Below are positions 28,366 to 36,123 of a stretch of 36,228 nt of DNA, piece by piece. The notes below the pieces were generated by a model, which was not told the origin of the DNA, did not search any database, and saw nothing but the letters and a program-made list of their open reading frames with translations. The stretch lies in IMG/VR virus record IMGVR_UViG_3300042923_000725, positions 1-36,228 of that record. The stretch is one strand, 5' to 3'. The first letter of the stretch is position 1. The number at the start of each line of letters is the position of its first letter. A program made the position numbers and the translations under genes. The DNA comes from a virus.

Positions 28366-29082
28366 ATGCTTAAAAATTTTGTGGAATACCTGCTCCAGCT
28401 CGGCAACGTGCGACAAGAGCAAATCGGAAGCCAGATCTTTACGACACAACCGGTCAACCTGATCCGGCAGCCGACCCCGGACGCAATCGTCGTGCGCAAC
28501 CTGTCTGGATTGGTCGATTACCTGAAAAGCAACTACGACAATCAGCCGCCGGTTCTGGTGCATGTGGAAAGCCCGACGACCGTCAACGTCTACAGCACGT
28601 ATAACCGGGACATGCAGCGAAATGTGCTGCTCACGGCAAAGGCGTTGCTTCCTGAAATCCCGTTCAAGCAATTCATGGATGCCGAGCAATTCAACATTCT
28701 GTTGCAGAGCTGCTTTGTTCCGAACGAAGATCGGGCGTCACTTCTGGCCGTTGTCGGCAACATACAAGAGCAAAACGTCGCCACGGTGGGCGATGACGGG
28801 GTGTCGCAGCAGGTGACGGCGAAAACCGGGGTAGCTACGCTCAGTCCCGTACTTGTCCCGAATCCTGTCCACCTAAAGCCATTCCGGACCTTTGTGGAGA
28901 TAGAACAGCCACGGAGTCAATTTATTTTCCGGATGCGGACAGGACCTCAGGCGGCCTTGTTCGAGGCGGACGGCGGCGCTTGGAAACTGGATGCGATCCA
29001 CGCGATCAAGGTCTATTTGCAAAACACATTGATTGTTGAAGGTGAAGAAAAGACTGCCAAGCAATACACCATCATCGGCTAA
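28366..29082 (+). CDS. Phage protein resembling the YfdQ/DUF2303 group
   Basis: 238 residues, ATG 28366 after CGGAGGT. The order of segments (VRNLSGLVDYLKSNYDNQPP, VHVESPTTVNVYS, LPEIPFKQFMDAEQFNILLQ, later SPVLVPNPVHLKPFRTFVEI) follows the layout of the YfdQ/DUF2303 proteins of lambdoid phages, with a central helical insert and a C-terminal beta domain. Function unknown. The assignment is by pattern and could be wrong. Confidence 0.6.
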   Translation: MLKNFVEYLLQLGNVRQEQIGSQIFTTQPVNLIRQPTPDAIVVRNLSGLVDYLKSNYDNQPPVLVHVESPTTVNVYSTYNRDMQRNVLLTAKALLPEIPFKQFMDAEQFNILLQSCFVPNEDRASLLAVVGNIQEQNVATVGDDGVSQQVTAKTGVATLSPVLVPNPVHLKPFRTFVEIEQPRSQFIFRMRTGPQAALFEADGGAWKLDAIHAIKVYLQNTLIVEGEEKTAKQYTIIG

Positions 29083-29144
29083 CGCTTGTTCCATTCGCGG
29101 GCCGGAGCGATCCGGCCCTGAATCTTCCCAAGGAGGGACCGAAC

Positions 29145-29474
29145 ATGTTGCAGCAAGCATTGCAAAGACTCACGCAAGAGATCGGCGACAATGGCAAGGA
29201 CGACTACGTAAGATTCGTCGGTGCTGAATTAATGAAGTATGTGCGCGAAAACCCGGATCGGGCCGATTTGTTTTTGGCCGAGGGGAAAACGATATCCGGA
29301 AGCTTGTCGGAACTGCGCAAGGCAGCTGAAAAGAAAAAAACGGGAAATTCGGCCGTTATCGCGCCGGACGAAGGCATGGCGATCATCTTGGAATACTTCG
29401 GCGTACCTCGGCAGCCGGTCGTTCCGGAGCCGGTCGCGGTTGGATTCAGTGTTAGTGTGGACGATTTGCTATGA
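29145..29474 (+). CDS. PcfK / AcrIIA9-like protein
   Basis: 109 residues, ATG 29145 after AAGGAGG. N-terminal helices carry ENPDRADLFLAEGKTISGSL; the C-terminal segment AVIAPDEGMAIILEYFGV is the conserved feature of the PcfK-like family to which the Cas9 inhibitor AcrIIA9 belongs. It is immediately followed, with an ATGA overlap, by a PcfJ-like gene, the same partnership as on plasmid pCF10. Anti-CRISPR activity is a family-based possibility, not shown here; a replication-related role is equally plausible. Confidence 0.6.
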   Translation: MLQQALQRLTQEIGDNGKDDYVRFVGAELMKYVRENPDRADLFLAEGKTISGSLSELRKAAEKKKTGNSAVIAPDEGMAIILEYFGVPRQPVVPEPVAVGFSVSVDDLL

Positions 29475-31081
29475 CGAAGCTTGACATAGTTCAATTCAAC
29501 GCTCATTTTCGTCCGGAGATCGGCAAGAAGCTTCGGGACTACGTGCGTAATCATGTGCTGGATCATTTGCGCTTCGTGTTTTACCGTCGTATGGGCAAGA
29601 CGTCGATTTACTGCGGGTTCTGCTCTAATTGCAAACAAGAGTATACATTTCGTGAAAGCTTTACGCCAAAACATGGTGCAAAATGGCGGTGTGAAAAATG
29701 CCGATCAAAGGTGCTATTGCACAGTATGGGCCGGGGGCGTGGGAAACTGAAAGACCGCGCCTATGTGATTTGGTACGAGAAATCAGCAATTGACCGGAAT
29801 GCAATCGTGGCGACAGGGTACAAGGTCGAAATTGACTTTAAAGGTCGGATGGACGCCGACATTGCTTTTGAACCGGCGACACGCTATCTATTCCAGCACG
29901 GTCAAGGCGCGCAAATGGCGATGCGAGAACATCGCATATCAGGCGCATTCTACAACACGGCTATATACTTCTACAATGATTGGTTTTTAAAGAAAGAGCC
30001 GGTAACGATCGTAGGCCGATATACTTTCACCGCTTATTCCCAGCAGGTTAAACAAAGCATGGATACCGCGGTAAAAGGTACGCCATTCGAAAAAACTCAT
30101 TGGCAGAACTTCTATACCGACGATCGTGATGCGATCTACATTTTCGCAACGATAGCCAAATATCCGTTTGTTGAGTATCTGGTCAAGACGGGTATGGGCG
30201 AGATCGCACATAAGTTGATTCGCGGCGATTCTCTCCATTATTGCCTCAATCTAAGAGGCAAAACGTTTGAATCGATCGTCGGCCTTTCCAAACAAGAATT
30301 TCGTACATGGCAGCAATCCTGCAAGATGCTTACAGCCGAAACGCTCCGGGCTTATAAATGGTGCAGAGACAAAGCCGAGCGTATTTCTTGGGAACAAGCC
30401 GAACGATTCGGCCCAGTGATAGCCAGCGACTACAACTATAAGAAGATTCAAGATATCCTTCGCCACGTACCGGAAAAACGGTTTATCCGCTACGTCGAAA
30501 ACCAGTTTCAAAAGGATAAGGCTCATTTTGATAAGAGTTGTGATATCCGAGTCGAGGATATTGTAACGTCGTACCGCGACTACCTGGACGAAGCGCAGGA
30601 GTTAGGTATGGATTTGATGGCAGAAGCCGTACTGTACCCAAATCTGTTGCGTGTCGCGCATCATAAAACGACCTCACAGGTAAAAATCAAGCAAAACCCG
30701 ATCGTCGATAAAAAAATTAAGGCGATACAACCGAATCTTTCAGCATTCTGGTACGAAACCGATCAGCTATTGATCCGTCCTATCTCGAATGCAGGCGAGT
30801 TATTCGCAGAAGGTGCATATTTGCAACATTGCGTCGGCCGATACGGCGACAACTATGCAAACGGACAAATTGTTCTTTTGGTAGTGCGTCGTCAATCCGA
30901 TCCGGATACACCGAACTACACGGCAGAGATCGTAAATGGTCGCCTAATCCAGTGTCGCGGACTCAAAAATAAGGCAATGACCACAGATGTCAAAGCATTT
31001 ATGGATGAATTCATGAGCATGCTTCAGTCACGCCTCATACGGCGAGGAAAATCGAAACAGAAACAGGAGGCCGTTGTATGA
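29471..31081 (+). CDS. PcfJ-domain protein with N-terminal zinc ribbon
   Basis: 536 residues, start coupled to the previous stop. Zinc ribbon at about 48-77 (CGFCSNC, then CEKC). The PcfJ core at about 444-520 shows YLQHCVGRYGDNYANGQ, IVLLVVRRQSDPDTPNYTAE and GRLIQCRGLKNKAM. PcfJ was named on an enterococcal conjugative plasmid, and its role is unknown; proteins of this type are frequent in Firmicutes phages. Its stop overlaps the DUF3102 gene start. Confidence 0.87.
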   Translation: MTKLDIVQFNAHFRPEIGKKLRDYVRNHVLDHLRFVFYRRMGKTSIYCGFCSNCKQEYTFRESFTPKHGAKWRCEKCRSKVLLHSMGRGRGKLKDRAYVIWYEKSAIDRNAIVATGYKVEIDFKGRMDADIAFEPATRYLFQHGQGAQMAMREHRISGAFYNTAIYFYNDWFLKKEPVTIVGRYTFTAYSQQVKQSMDTAVKGTPFEKTHWQNFYTDDRDAIYIFATIAKYPFVEYLVKTGMGEIAHKLIRGDSLHYCLNLRGKTFESIVGLSKQEFRTWQQSCKMLTAETLRAYKWCRDKAERISWEQAERFGPVIASDYNYKKIQDILRHVPEKRFIRYVENQFQKDKAHFDKSCDIRVEDIVTSYRDYLDEAQELGMDLMAEAVLYPNLLRVAHHKTTSQVKIKQNPIVDKKIKAIQPNLSAFWYETDQLLIRPISNAGELFAEGAYLQHCVGRYGDNYANGQIVLLVVRRQSDPDTPNYTAEIVNGRLIQCRGLKNKAMTTDVKAFMDEFMSMLQSRLIRRGKSKQKQEAVV

Positions 31082-32130
31082 CCAAATCAAAGGGGACTGC
31101 GGTAGTTGTGCCAGCAGCCGAAACAACCGTTGTAATACGGACGCCGGAGGCAATCGCCGCTGAGATCCGTTTCATCGATGCCCAAGCCCGGCAACACGTA
31201 GCGCATTCAGCATTGGAGATCGGGAAAAGGTTGACCGAGGTCAAGGAGCAAATTCCCCATGGCGAGTGGGGGGTGTGGCTGCAAACGAACGTCAACTACA
31301 GCCAATCGACGGCCAACAACTTTATGCGATTGGCCGAGAAATACGCCGGTTCCCCGGAACTCACGAATTTGTTGAGCTACAGTCAGGCAGTTGCCTTGCT
31401 TGCTGTTTCGGACGACGAACGGGAACAGTTCGTCGCTGACAACAATGTTGCCGAAATGTCCAGCCGCGAGCTTGCGGCGGCTATCAAGGAGAAAAAAGAG
31501 CTTGAAAAACGGCTCGAAGAGGAGCAGAAACACCAGGAAGAACAGAAGAAGCAATACGACGAATGGGCCGCGAAGAAAGGTGAAGAACTGAAGCGCCTGA
31601 AGGAACAGCAGGAGACTGAAGCAGCCAAGCGCCAAGAGCAAGAACAGGAGCTCGCTGCATTGCAGCTTGAATTGGACAAAGCCAAGGCTACTGACGATGA
31701 CAAGGCCGTTGCAAAGATGAAGTCCGAGCTTCGCAAGGCCGAAAAGGCTAAGTCGGAGCAGGAACAAAAGGTCGCCGCGCTTCAAAAGATGGTTAACGAC
31801 CATCGGGAGGCGTCCGAAAAGGAATTGGCCGAACGGATCAAGCAGCGAGAAAAAGAGCTGTCCGAACAAGCTGAAAATGACAAAAAGGCCGCTTTGGAGC
31901 AGGCTGACAAGGAAAAGCAGACCATGAAAGCGGAAATGGACAAGCTGAATCAACAGCTCGCCCGGAGCAATAACGAATCGTTTTTGCGGGCAAAGCTCGC
32001 CATCGATCAGATTGTGAAGGATGGCGACGCGCTCGTGAAGGCGATCGCAGCGGTCCCGGAGGCGGACGAGCAAGCCAAGCTGAAAGCGGCCGCTGCCAAG
32101 ATCATGGAGCAGCTTCGCTCGGCGCTATGA
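31078..32130 (+). CDS. DUF3102 coiled-coil protein
   Basis: 350 residues, ATGA overlap with the PcfJ gene. Residues about 30-105 form the DUF3102 region (HSALEIGKRLTEVKEQIPHG, WGVWLQTNVNYSQSTANNFM), seen in plasmid and phage DNA-related proteins. Residues about 135-300 are a long Glu/Lys/Gln coiled coil; the C-terminus is a short helical bundle. Probably structural or DNA-organising in replication (inference). Confidence 0.82.
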   Translation: MTKSKGTAVVVPAAETTVVIRTPEAIAAEIRFIDAQARQHVAHSALEIGKRLTEVKEQIPHGEWGVWLQTNVNYSQSTANNFMRLAEKYAGSPELTNLLSYSQAVALLAVSDDEREQFVADNNVAEMSSRELAAAIKEKKELEKRLEEEQKHQEEQKKQYDEWAAKKGEELKRLKEQQETEAAKRQEQEQELAALQLELDKAKATDDDKAVAKMKSELRKAEKAKSEQEQKVAALQKMVNDHREASEKELAERIKQREKELSEQAENDKKAALEQADKEKQTMKAEMDKLNQQLARSNNESFLRAKLAIDQIVKDGDALVKAIAAVPEADEQAKLKAAAAKIMEQLRSAL

Positions 32131-32131
32131 T

Positions 32132-32455
32132 ATGTTTTTCTTCTTCTTTTTCGAGGAAGATCGGGAACGATACAAACCCGGTACGGTGTGTCGGGTTATC
32201 GGGGATGAACGAAAAGAAGGTATGGAAGTTGTCATACATCAAGTCTATTCCCGTCCTAATGGACTATCCCTATGGTGCTATGAAAACAAGCCGGTGGGTT
32301 ATCGAATCAACCGGCGAGGCGAAAAGGTAATAGATTTCGATCCGGCTTGCGTCATGTCTCCCTACTCGCCGGAAAACCTGGAGCTGACGGAAGAGATTCC
32401 GGTTCAAGACGGGGGATGGGGAGCCAGATACAGACACGGAAGGACATGGAGGTGA
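32132..32455 (+). CDS. Small hypothetical protein
   Basis: 107 residues, ATG 32132 only 1 base after the previous stop, so probably coupled. The N-terminus MFFFFFFEEDRERYKPGTVC has six consecutive phenylalanines, then a beta-rich part (RVIGDERKEGMEVVIHQV) and GEKVIDFDPACVMSPYSPEN. No family recognised. Confidence 0.6.
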   Translation: MFFFFFFEEDRERYKPGTVCRVIGDERKEGMEVVIHQVYSRPNGLSLWCYENKPVGYRINRRGEKVIDFDPACVMSPYSPENLELTEEIPVQDGGWGARYRHGRTWR

Positions 32456-32459
32456 TCTT

Positions 32460-33332
32460 GTGTCCGAAAGCTTTCCTTTCCCGATCTACTCCGGACTGTT
32501 GGAGCCAAAACACTATAACACCATCGGACAAGCTGTATGGCTATTTTTATGGCTAGTCAGCTCCACTACCAAGGAAATTGAACGGGACGGGGTAATGTGG
32601 GGAGTGGTGCTTGGCAATAAGCCGATAAAGGTTTCTGAGCTAGAGAAGGAATTCGGCGTTACGGACAAAACGGTTCGTTCTTGGATCAAGACACTTGAGA
32701 AACATAACTACATAAAGGTCACAAGAGCACCGTATGGACTAATCTTCACCATTCGAAATAGCAAAAAATACGTCGGAAGAACGGTAGAAAATAACCGAAC
32801 AGGAACGGTAGAAAACGACCGATCTAAGGAGGGAGAACGGAAGAATTTTACCGATCCAACGGAAGAAAACTACCGATCTAATAAAGATATTACAGAAGAT
32901 CCTGTTGTTATTATAGAGCCTGCTGAAATCTTGAAGAGAGCTGTGGCGATCGAAAAGCACTTCCTCATTCGTCGAGGTAAAGGTTCCAGCATCAGTGTCA
33001 ACGATTTCGAAGAGGTCAAGAAACTTGTAGCTAAGGGCATACCAGTCGAGATCGTTATGGACAGCATCGACAAAACTTTCGCGGAGTACAAGCCGAACCA
33101 TGAGAAAGACGAGATTCGAACCGTGTCCTACTGCATACCTCGTTGCTATAACGAGTGGGCTAAAAATAAGGTAGATGAATCCATAACTGGTGCGGTGCCG
33201 CACGTGCCAGTCGCCATTGGATCGACGCCTAAGCTAACGAAGCAGCAGCAGGAAATCGCAGAACTGGAAAGATTCATCGAGGAGGAGCGCCGTGGAAATC
33301 GTGGAGATCGCAGAACTGTACAAACTCATTAA
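32460..33332 (+). CDS. Replication initiator with winged-helix domain (SPP1 G38P / DnaD-like role)
   Basis: 290 residues from GTG 32460 after GGAGGTG. Residues about 20-100 are a winged-helix DNA-binding domain (AVWLFLWLVSS, KVSELEKEFGVTDKTVRSWI, EKHNYIKVTRAPYG). Residues about 103-145 are an acidic, Asn/Arg-rich linker whose codons contain four iterons; about 150-240 is a helical domain (KRAVAIEKHFLIRRGKGSS). In SPP1 the origin-binding protein gene (38), loader (39) and helicase (40) follow each other and the origin lies in gene 38; the same order is seen here. Confidence 0.82.
   Translation: MSESFPFPIYSGLLEPKHYNTIGQAVWLFLWLVSSTTKEIERDGVMWGVVLGNKPIKVSELEKEFGVTDKTVRSWIKTLEKHNYIKVTRAPYGLIFTIRNSKKYVGRTVENNRTGTVENDRSKEGERKNFTDPTEENYRSNKDITEDPVVIIEPAEILKRAVAIEKHFLIRRGKGSSISVNDFEEVKKLVAKGIPVEIVMDSIDKTFAEYKPNHEKDEIRTVSYCIPRCYNEWAKNKVDESITGAVPHVPVAIGSTPKLTKQQQEIAELERFIEEERRGNRGDRRTVQTH
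32780..32876. other. Four iterons inside the initiator gene: probable replication origin
   Basis: Four 19-bp repeats at 32780-32798, 32804-32822, 32836-32854 and 32858-32876 share AACGG(T/A)AGAA and ACCGA, e.g. AACGGTAGAAAACGACCGA. The first two contain CGGT-N8-ACCG dyads. Offsets are 24, 32 and 22 bp. An AT-rich stretch (32877-32930) follows and could be the unwinding element. Confidence 0.75.
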
Positions 33333-33639
33333 AAAGCATTATCCCTTTTTCGATGCCTCTCTCGCTAAGGTTCGAGAGGATTATCAATACCTCAAAAACT
33401 TCCCGGCAGATGCAGCTCGGAAGAATATCGATCAACATATTTTGACCGAGACAGTTACGCCAGGAATTGCGCACATTCGGGGCAAGCTCGGGGAGCAGAT
33501 GGACAGTCAGCGCAGCAAAGAGCAAGCAGCTGCTTACGAGGCCCAAATAGAGGAATGGTCGAAAGTAGACAGTCCGCCTCCTGCGGGATTTTGGGAGAGC
33601 ATGCGGGCGAAACTGAGGGGTGAAAGCACACATGAATGA
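33292..33639 (+). CDS. Helicase loader (G39P-like)
   Basis: 115 residues from GTG 33292 after GAGGAGG. Residues 1-65 (ELYKLIKKHYPFFDASLAKV, YQYLKNFPADAARKNIDQHI, VTPGIAHIRG) fit the SPP1 G39P family, the loader and inhibitor of the phage hexameric helicase; the C-terminal half is a flexible acidic tail that in G39P contacts the helicase. It overlaps the initiator end by 41 bases and the helicase start by 8. Confidence 0.82.
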   Translation: MEIVEIAELYKLIKKHYPFFDASLAKVREDYQYLKNFPADAARKNIDQHILTETVTPGIAHIRGKLGEQMDSQRSKEQAAAYEAQIEEWSKVDSPPPAGFWESMRAKLRGESTHE

Positions 33640-34984
33640 AATCGATCGTTCTTTGGGCTATATCCAACCTCCGACAAACATTCCTGCTGAACAAGCTGTT
33701 TTAGGAGCCGTTTTGCTTGAATCCGAAGCGATTGAACTTGCAAAAGAACGGTTGATCGGTGGAGAGTTTTTCCACCAAGGACACGGCCGTATATTCAGGG
33801 CAATGAAAAAAATAAGTGAAGAAGGCAGGCCGGTCGATCTCGTTACACTTTCGAGTCAATTGGCAAAGTCGGAAGAGTTAGAGGGGATTGGAGGCGTAGA
33901 ATATCTCGGCGAACTTGCCAAACATGTTCCCACGGCTGAAAACATTTCACACTATATAGACCTCGTTGAAGAAGCATTCTTAAAACGAGAGGCGATCAAT
34001 ACCACGTACAACCTGTTACAGAAAGCAGCCGAACAGCAGGATATAAAAGGATTCGTCGCGATGGCGGAGACGGCCGTGTCCAAGCTTTCGGATCAGGCCG
34101 CACCAGTGAAAGAATTCCTTAGTATTCGTGAAGTGCTTATGGATGTCTGGAACGATACCGAGCGATTATATATTAATCGACATGCATATCGAGGAGTAAC
34201 CGGAATTCGCTCCTGCTTCGACGATTTGGATGTCATGACTTCGGGATTCCAAGGCGGCGACCTTATTATTGTGGCTGCTCGTCCGTCAGTTGGAAAAACG
34301 ACCTTTGCATTAAACATCGCTCAAAATGTGGGCATCAAGGTAGGCGAAGGTGTTGCAGTCTTTTCGCTTGAGATGTCTGCACCCCAAATTGTCAAGAAGA
34401 TGGTTTCCGCCGAAGGAAACATCGACGCAAACCGCATGCGGACCGGCCATTTCGAGGGCGATGATTGGGAACGGATGTCTATGGCCGTCGGCAAACTGTC
34501 CGAGGCGGACATTTATATCGACGACACGCCGGGCATAACCGTGACCGAGATCCGCGCCAAGTGCAGAAGATTGGCCAAAGCTGGCAAGCTGGGATTGATC
34601 GTCATCGATTACCTTCAACTCATTCAGAGCAGCTCGAGGGGATCCAACCGGCAAGAAGAGGTTTCAGCCATATCACGGACCCTCAAGCAGCTAGCCCGCG
34701 AGTTGAATGTACCGGTGATTGCCTTGTCTCAGCTCAGTCGTGGTGTCGAGCAACGCCAGGATAAGCGCCCGATGATGTCGGATTTGAGGGAATCCGGTTC
34801 GATCGAGCAGGACGCAGATATCGTCGCCTTCTTGTACCGGGACGACTACTACGACAAAGAGTCGGAGAAGAAGAACATTATCGAGATCATCATTTCTAAG
34901 CAACGGAACGGACCGGTCGGAACGGTGGAGTTGGCCTTCCTGAAAAACTACAACAAATTTGCCTCGCTGGATCGGACCGGCTAA
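33632..34984 (+). CDS. dnaB: Replicative DNA helicase (DnaB-like)
   Basis: 450 residues from ATG 33632, 9 bases after GAGGGGTG; an upstream GTG at 33620 is less well placed. N-terminal DnaB domain (IPAEQAVLGAVLLESEAI), linker helix, RecA-type ATPase with Walker A ARPSVGKTTF (216-225), IVIDYLQL and the C-terminal ISKQRNGPVGTVELAFL. Full length. It unwinds the phage origin with the loader and initiator encoded just upstream. Confidence 0.96.
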   Translation: MNEIDRSLGYIQPPTNIPAEQAVLGAVLLESEAIELAKERLIGGEFFHQGHGRIFRAMKKISEEGRPVDLVTLSSQLAKSEELEGIGGVEYLGELAKHVPTAENISHYIDLVEEAFLKREAINTTYNLLQKAAEQQDIKGFVAMAETAVSKLSDQAAPVKEFLSIREVLMDVWNDTERLYINRHAYRGVTGIRSCFDDLDVMTSGFQGGDLIIVAARPSVGKTTFALNIAQNVGIKVGEGVAVFSLEMSAPQIVKKMVSAEGNIDANRMRTGHFEGDDWERMSMAVGKLSEADIYIDDTPGITVTEIRAKCRRLAKAGKLGLIVIDYLQLIQSSSRGSNRQEEVSAISRTLKQLARELNVPVIALSQLSRGVEQRQDKRPMMSDLRESGSIEQDADIVAFLYRDDYYDKESEKKNIIEIIISKQRNGPVGTVELAFLKNYNKFASLDRTG

Positions 34985-35265
34985 TGAACAAGCCCATACA
35001 CCCCAAAGCTGTCCAGATGATAGAAGATGCGCTGGTGCCAATCATCAAGCGAGGCAGACCGATCGAACGTTTGCAAATGTATGTCAGCCGGGAATCGAAG
35101 CTGGCCGAGCACACCACGATTCAGACTGCTTTCGGAGAACTGCGAATAAAGCTGGGCGAGTACGTACCCAAAGGATATTCGTACATCATGGAAGATCCAG
35201 GTATACCAGGTCGAGGATTTGGGTGGGTATCCAAGCCGACCAGCGCAGTGGCATCCAATCAATGA
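34984..35265 (+). CDS. Small hypothetical protein after the helicase
   Basis: 93 residues, ATG overlapping the helicase stop by one base (TAATG). An N-terminal helical part (HPKAVQMIEDALVPIIKRG), then VSRESKLAEHTTIQTAFGEL and a Gly/Pro-rich region (EDPGIPGRGFGWV). No family recognised; its coupling suggests a replication-related accessory role. Confidence 0.65.
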   Translation: MNKPIHPKAVQMIEDALVPIIKRGRPIERLQMYVSRESKLAEHTTIQTAFGELRIKLGEYVPKGYSYIMEDPGIPGRGFGWVSKPTSAVASNQ

Positions 35266-35298
35266 TAAGGCTGTGAAACATAGGGGAGGGAATGAACG

Positions 35299-35553
35299 AT
35301 GGATGAATCGAAATGGAAGAAGGAGCAGGTATGGGTTGCTCGTAATGAACACGGAATTATTGTACGAGTATCGGAAACGCCTCCGGGGTCATGGAAAATC
35401 GGGGAAGATTCACAACCTTGTGAAGAAGAAGTAGACCAGGTTGAAATGATTGAGATTCTATCCGCAAGTAATGATATGATGGCAGAATTCATTCAGTCGC
35501 AAAAACTGACGGGGAGATATCAGAAGTTCATGGAGAGTTGGGGGAAGGATTGA
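35299..35553 (+). CDS. Small acidic hypothetical protein
   Basis: 84 residues, ATG 35299 after GGGAGGG at 35283-35289. WKKEQVWVARNEHGIIVRVS resembles a small strand-turn module, followed by an acidic helical tail (EEEVDQVEMIEILSASNDMM). No family recognised. Confidence 0.6.
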   Translation: MDESKWKKEQVWVARNEHGIIVRVSETPPGSWKIGEDSQPCEEEVDQVEMIEILSASNDMMAEFIQSQKLTGRYQKFMESWGKD

Positions 35554-35562
35554 AAATAACGT

Positions 35563-35608
35563 ATTCGCCCACGCTTTAACCTTGGCGGGATCTAATCCGT
35601 GGGCGAAT
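35563..35608 (+). other. 10-bp inverted repeat before the late regulator
   Basis: ATTCGCCCAC (35563-35572) and GTGGGCGAAT (35599-35608), perfect arms around 26 bases, between the early operon end and the late regulator gene. No T-run. It could attenuate transcription into the regulator or be an operator. Confidence 0.5.
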
Positions 35609-35656
35609 GTATGTTCCTACACCGAATATCATACCACACAGGGGACGGTGGGGGAA

Positions 35657-36016
35657 ATGATTTCAGTGTTGGAATTTTTGCCGCAAGCAAACGAGGAAGA
35701 ATTCGAACTGACGAAATACCATTTAGAGAACTACCAGGATTACAAGGAGTTCATTAAAGAGCTGGAGGGTAAGCAGCTTACCAACAAACAGATAAAAAGT
35801 TATGACGAATGGGTGTATTTAACGGAAAACATAGAGAGAGCCGTCCGTTTAATCAAAAAGAAGGATATCAGAAATCTAGTGGAATTGCGATACCTTAAGG
35901 GGTTGGAGCATAAAACGATTGTCCTTCGTTTTAACGACATCGATCCATCCACGATCGATAGGAGAATGAATAGAGGCATTCAATGCATTGCGAACACGCT
36001 TAAATTCCTCGCTTAA
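35657..36016 (+). CDS. ArpU/RinA-type late transcription regulator
   Basis: 119 residues from ATG 35657 after GTGGGGG; an upstream in-frame TTG (35582) lies inside the inverted repeat. The C-terminal half (EWVYLTENIERAVRLIKKKD, LVELRYLKGLEHKTIVLRFN, IDPSTIDRRMNRGIQCI) resembles sigma region 4, as in ArpU and RinA proteins that switch on phage late genes. As the last gene before the late operon on the circle, it is the expected activator of morphogenesis genes. Confidence 0.85.
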   Translation: MISVLEFLPQANEEEFELTKYHLENYQDYKEFIKELEGKQLTNKQIKSYDEWVYLTENIERAVRLIKKKDIRNLVELRYLKGLEHKTIVLRFNDIDPSTIDRRMNRGIQCIANTLKFLA

Positions 36017-36040
36017 AAATGCGGGTAAAATGCAGGCATG

Positions 36041-36123
36041 ACGCATCACGAATGCGTGTAATACCGGGGTACAGTTGACTTACAGGTTGCTCATAGAGCA
36101 ACCAAGGTAATGTCGACTGTACC
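36041..36123 (+). other. Structured non-coding segment, part 1
   Basis: This gene-less stretch follows the late regulator. ACGCAT and ATGCGT pair at 36041-36057 with a 5-nt loop. A larger two-tier structure follows: the arms 36068-36079 and 36112-36123 pair over 12 bp with a single G-U, and enclose GGTTGCTC/GAGCAACC (36085-36092 with 36096-36103, 3-nt loop). No T-run follows, so it does not look like a plain terminator. Together with the hairpins at 34-170 it forms a continuous folded region once the contig is circularised. A weak -10-like TAAAAT lies upstream at 36026-36031. Confidence 0.6.

Noticed and set aside
31207-32073. 288-codon minus-strand ORF opposite the DUF3102 gene
   Set aside because: A leucine/phenylalanine-rich sequence is the antisense image of a Glu/Lys/Gln coiled coil; no start signal.
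32780-32876. CRISPR array
   Set aside because: Repeats are 19 bp, imperfect, with 3-13 bp between them and within a coding frame, so they are iterons and not repeat-spacer units. No array was seen elsewhere.
32739-33203. 154-codon minus-strand ORF opposite the initiator gene
   Set aside because: It is a shadow of a well-supported gene, with no ribosome-binding site and a phenylalanine-rich composition typical of antisense reading.
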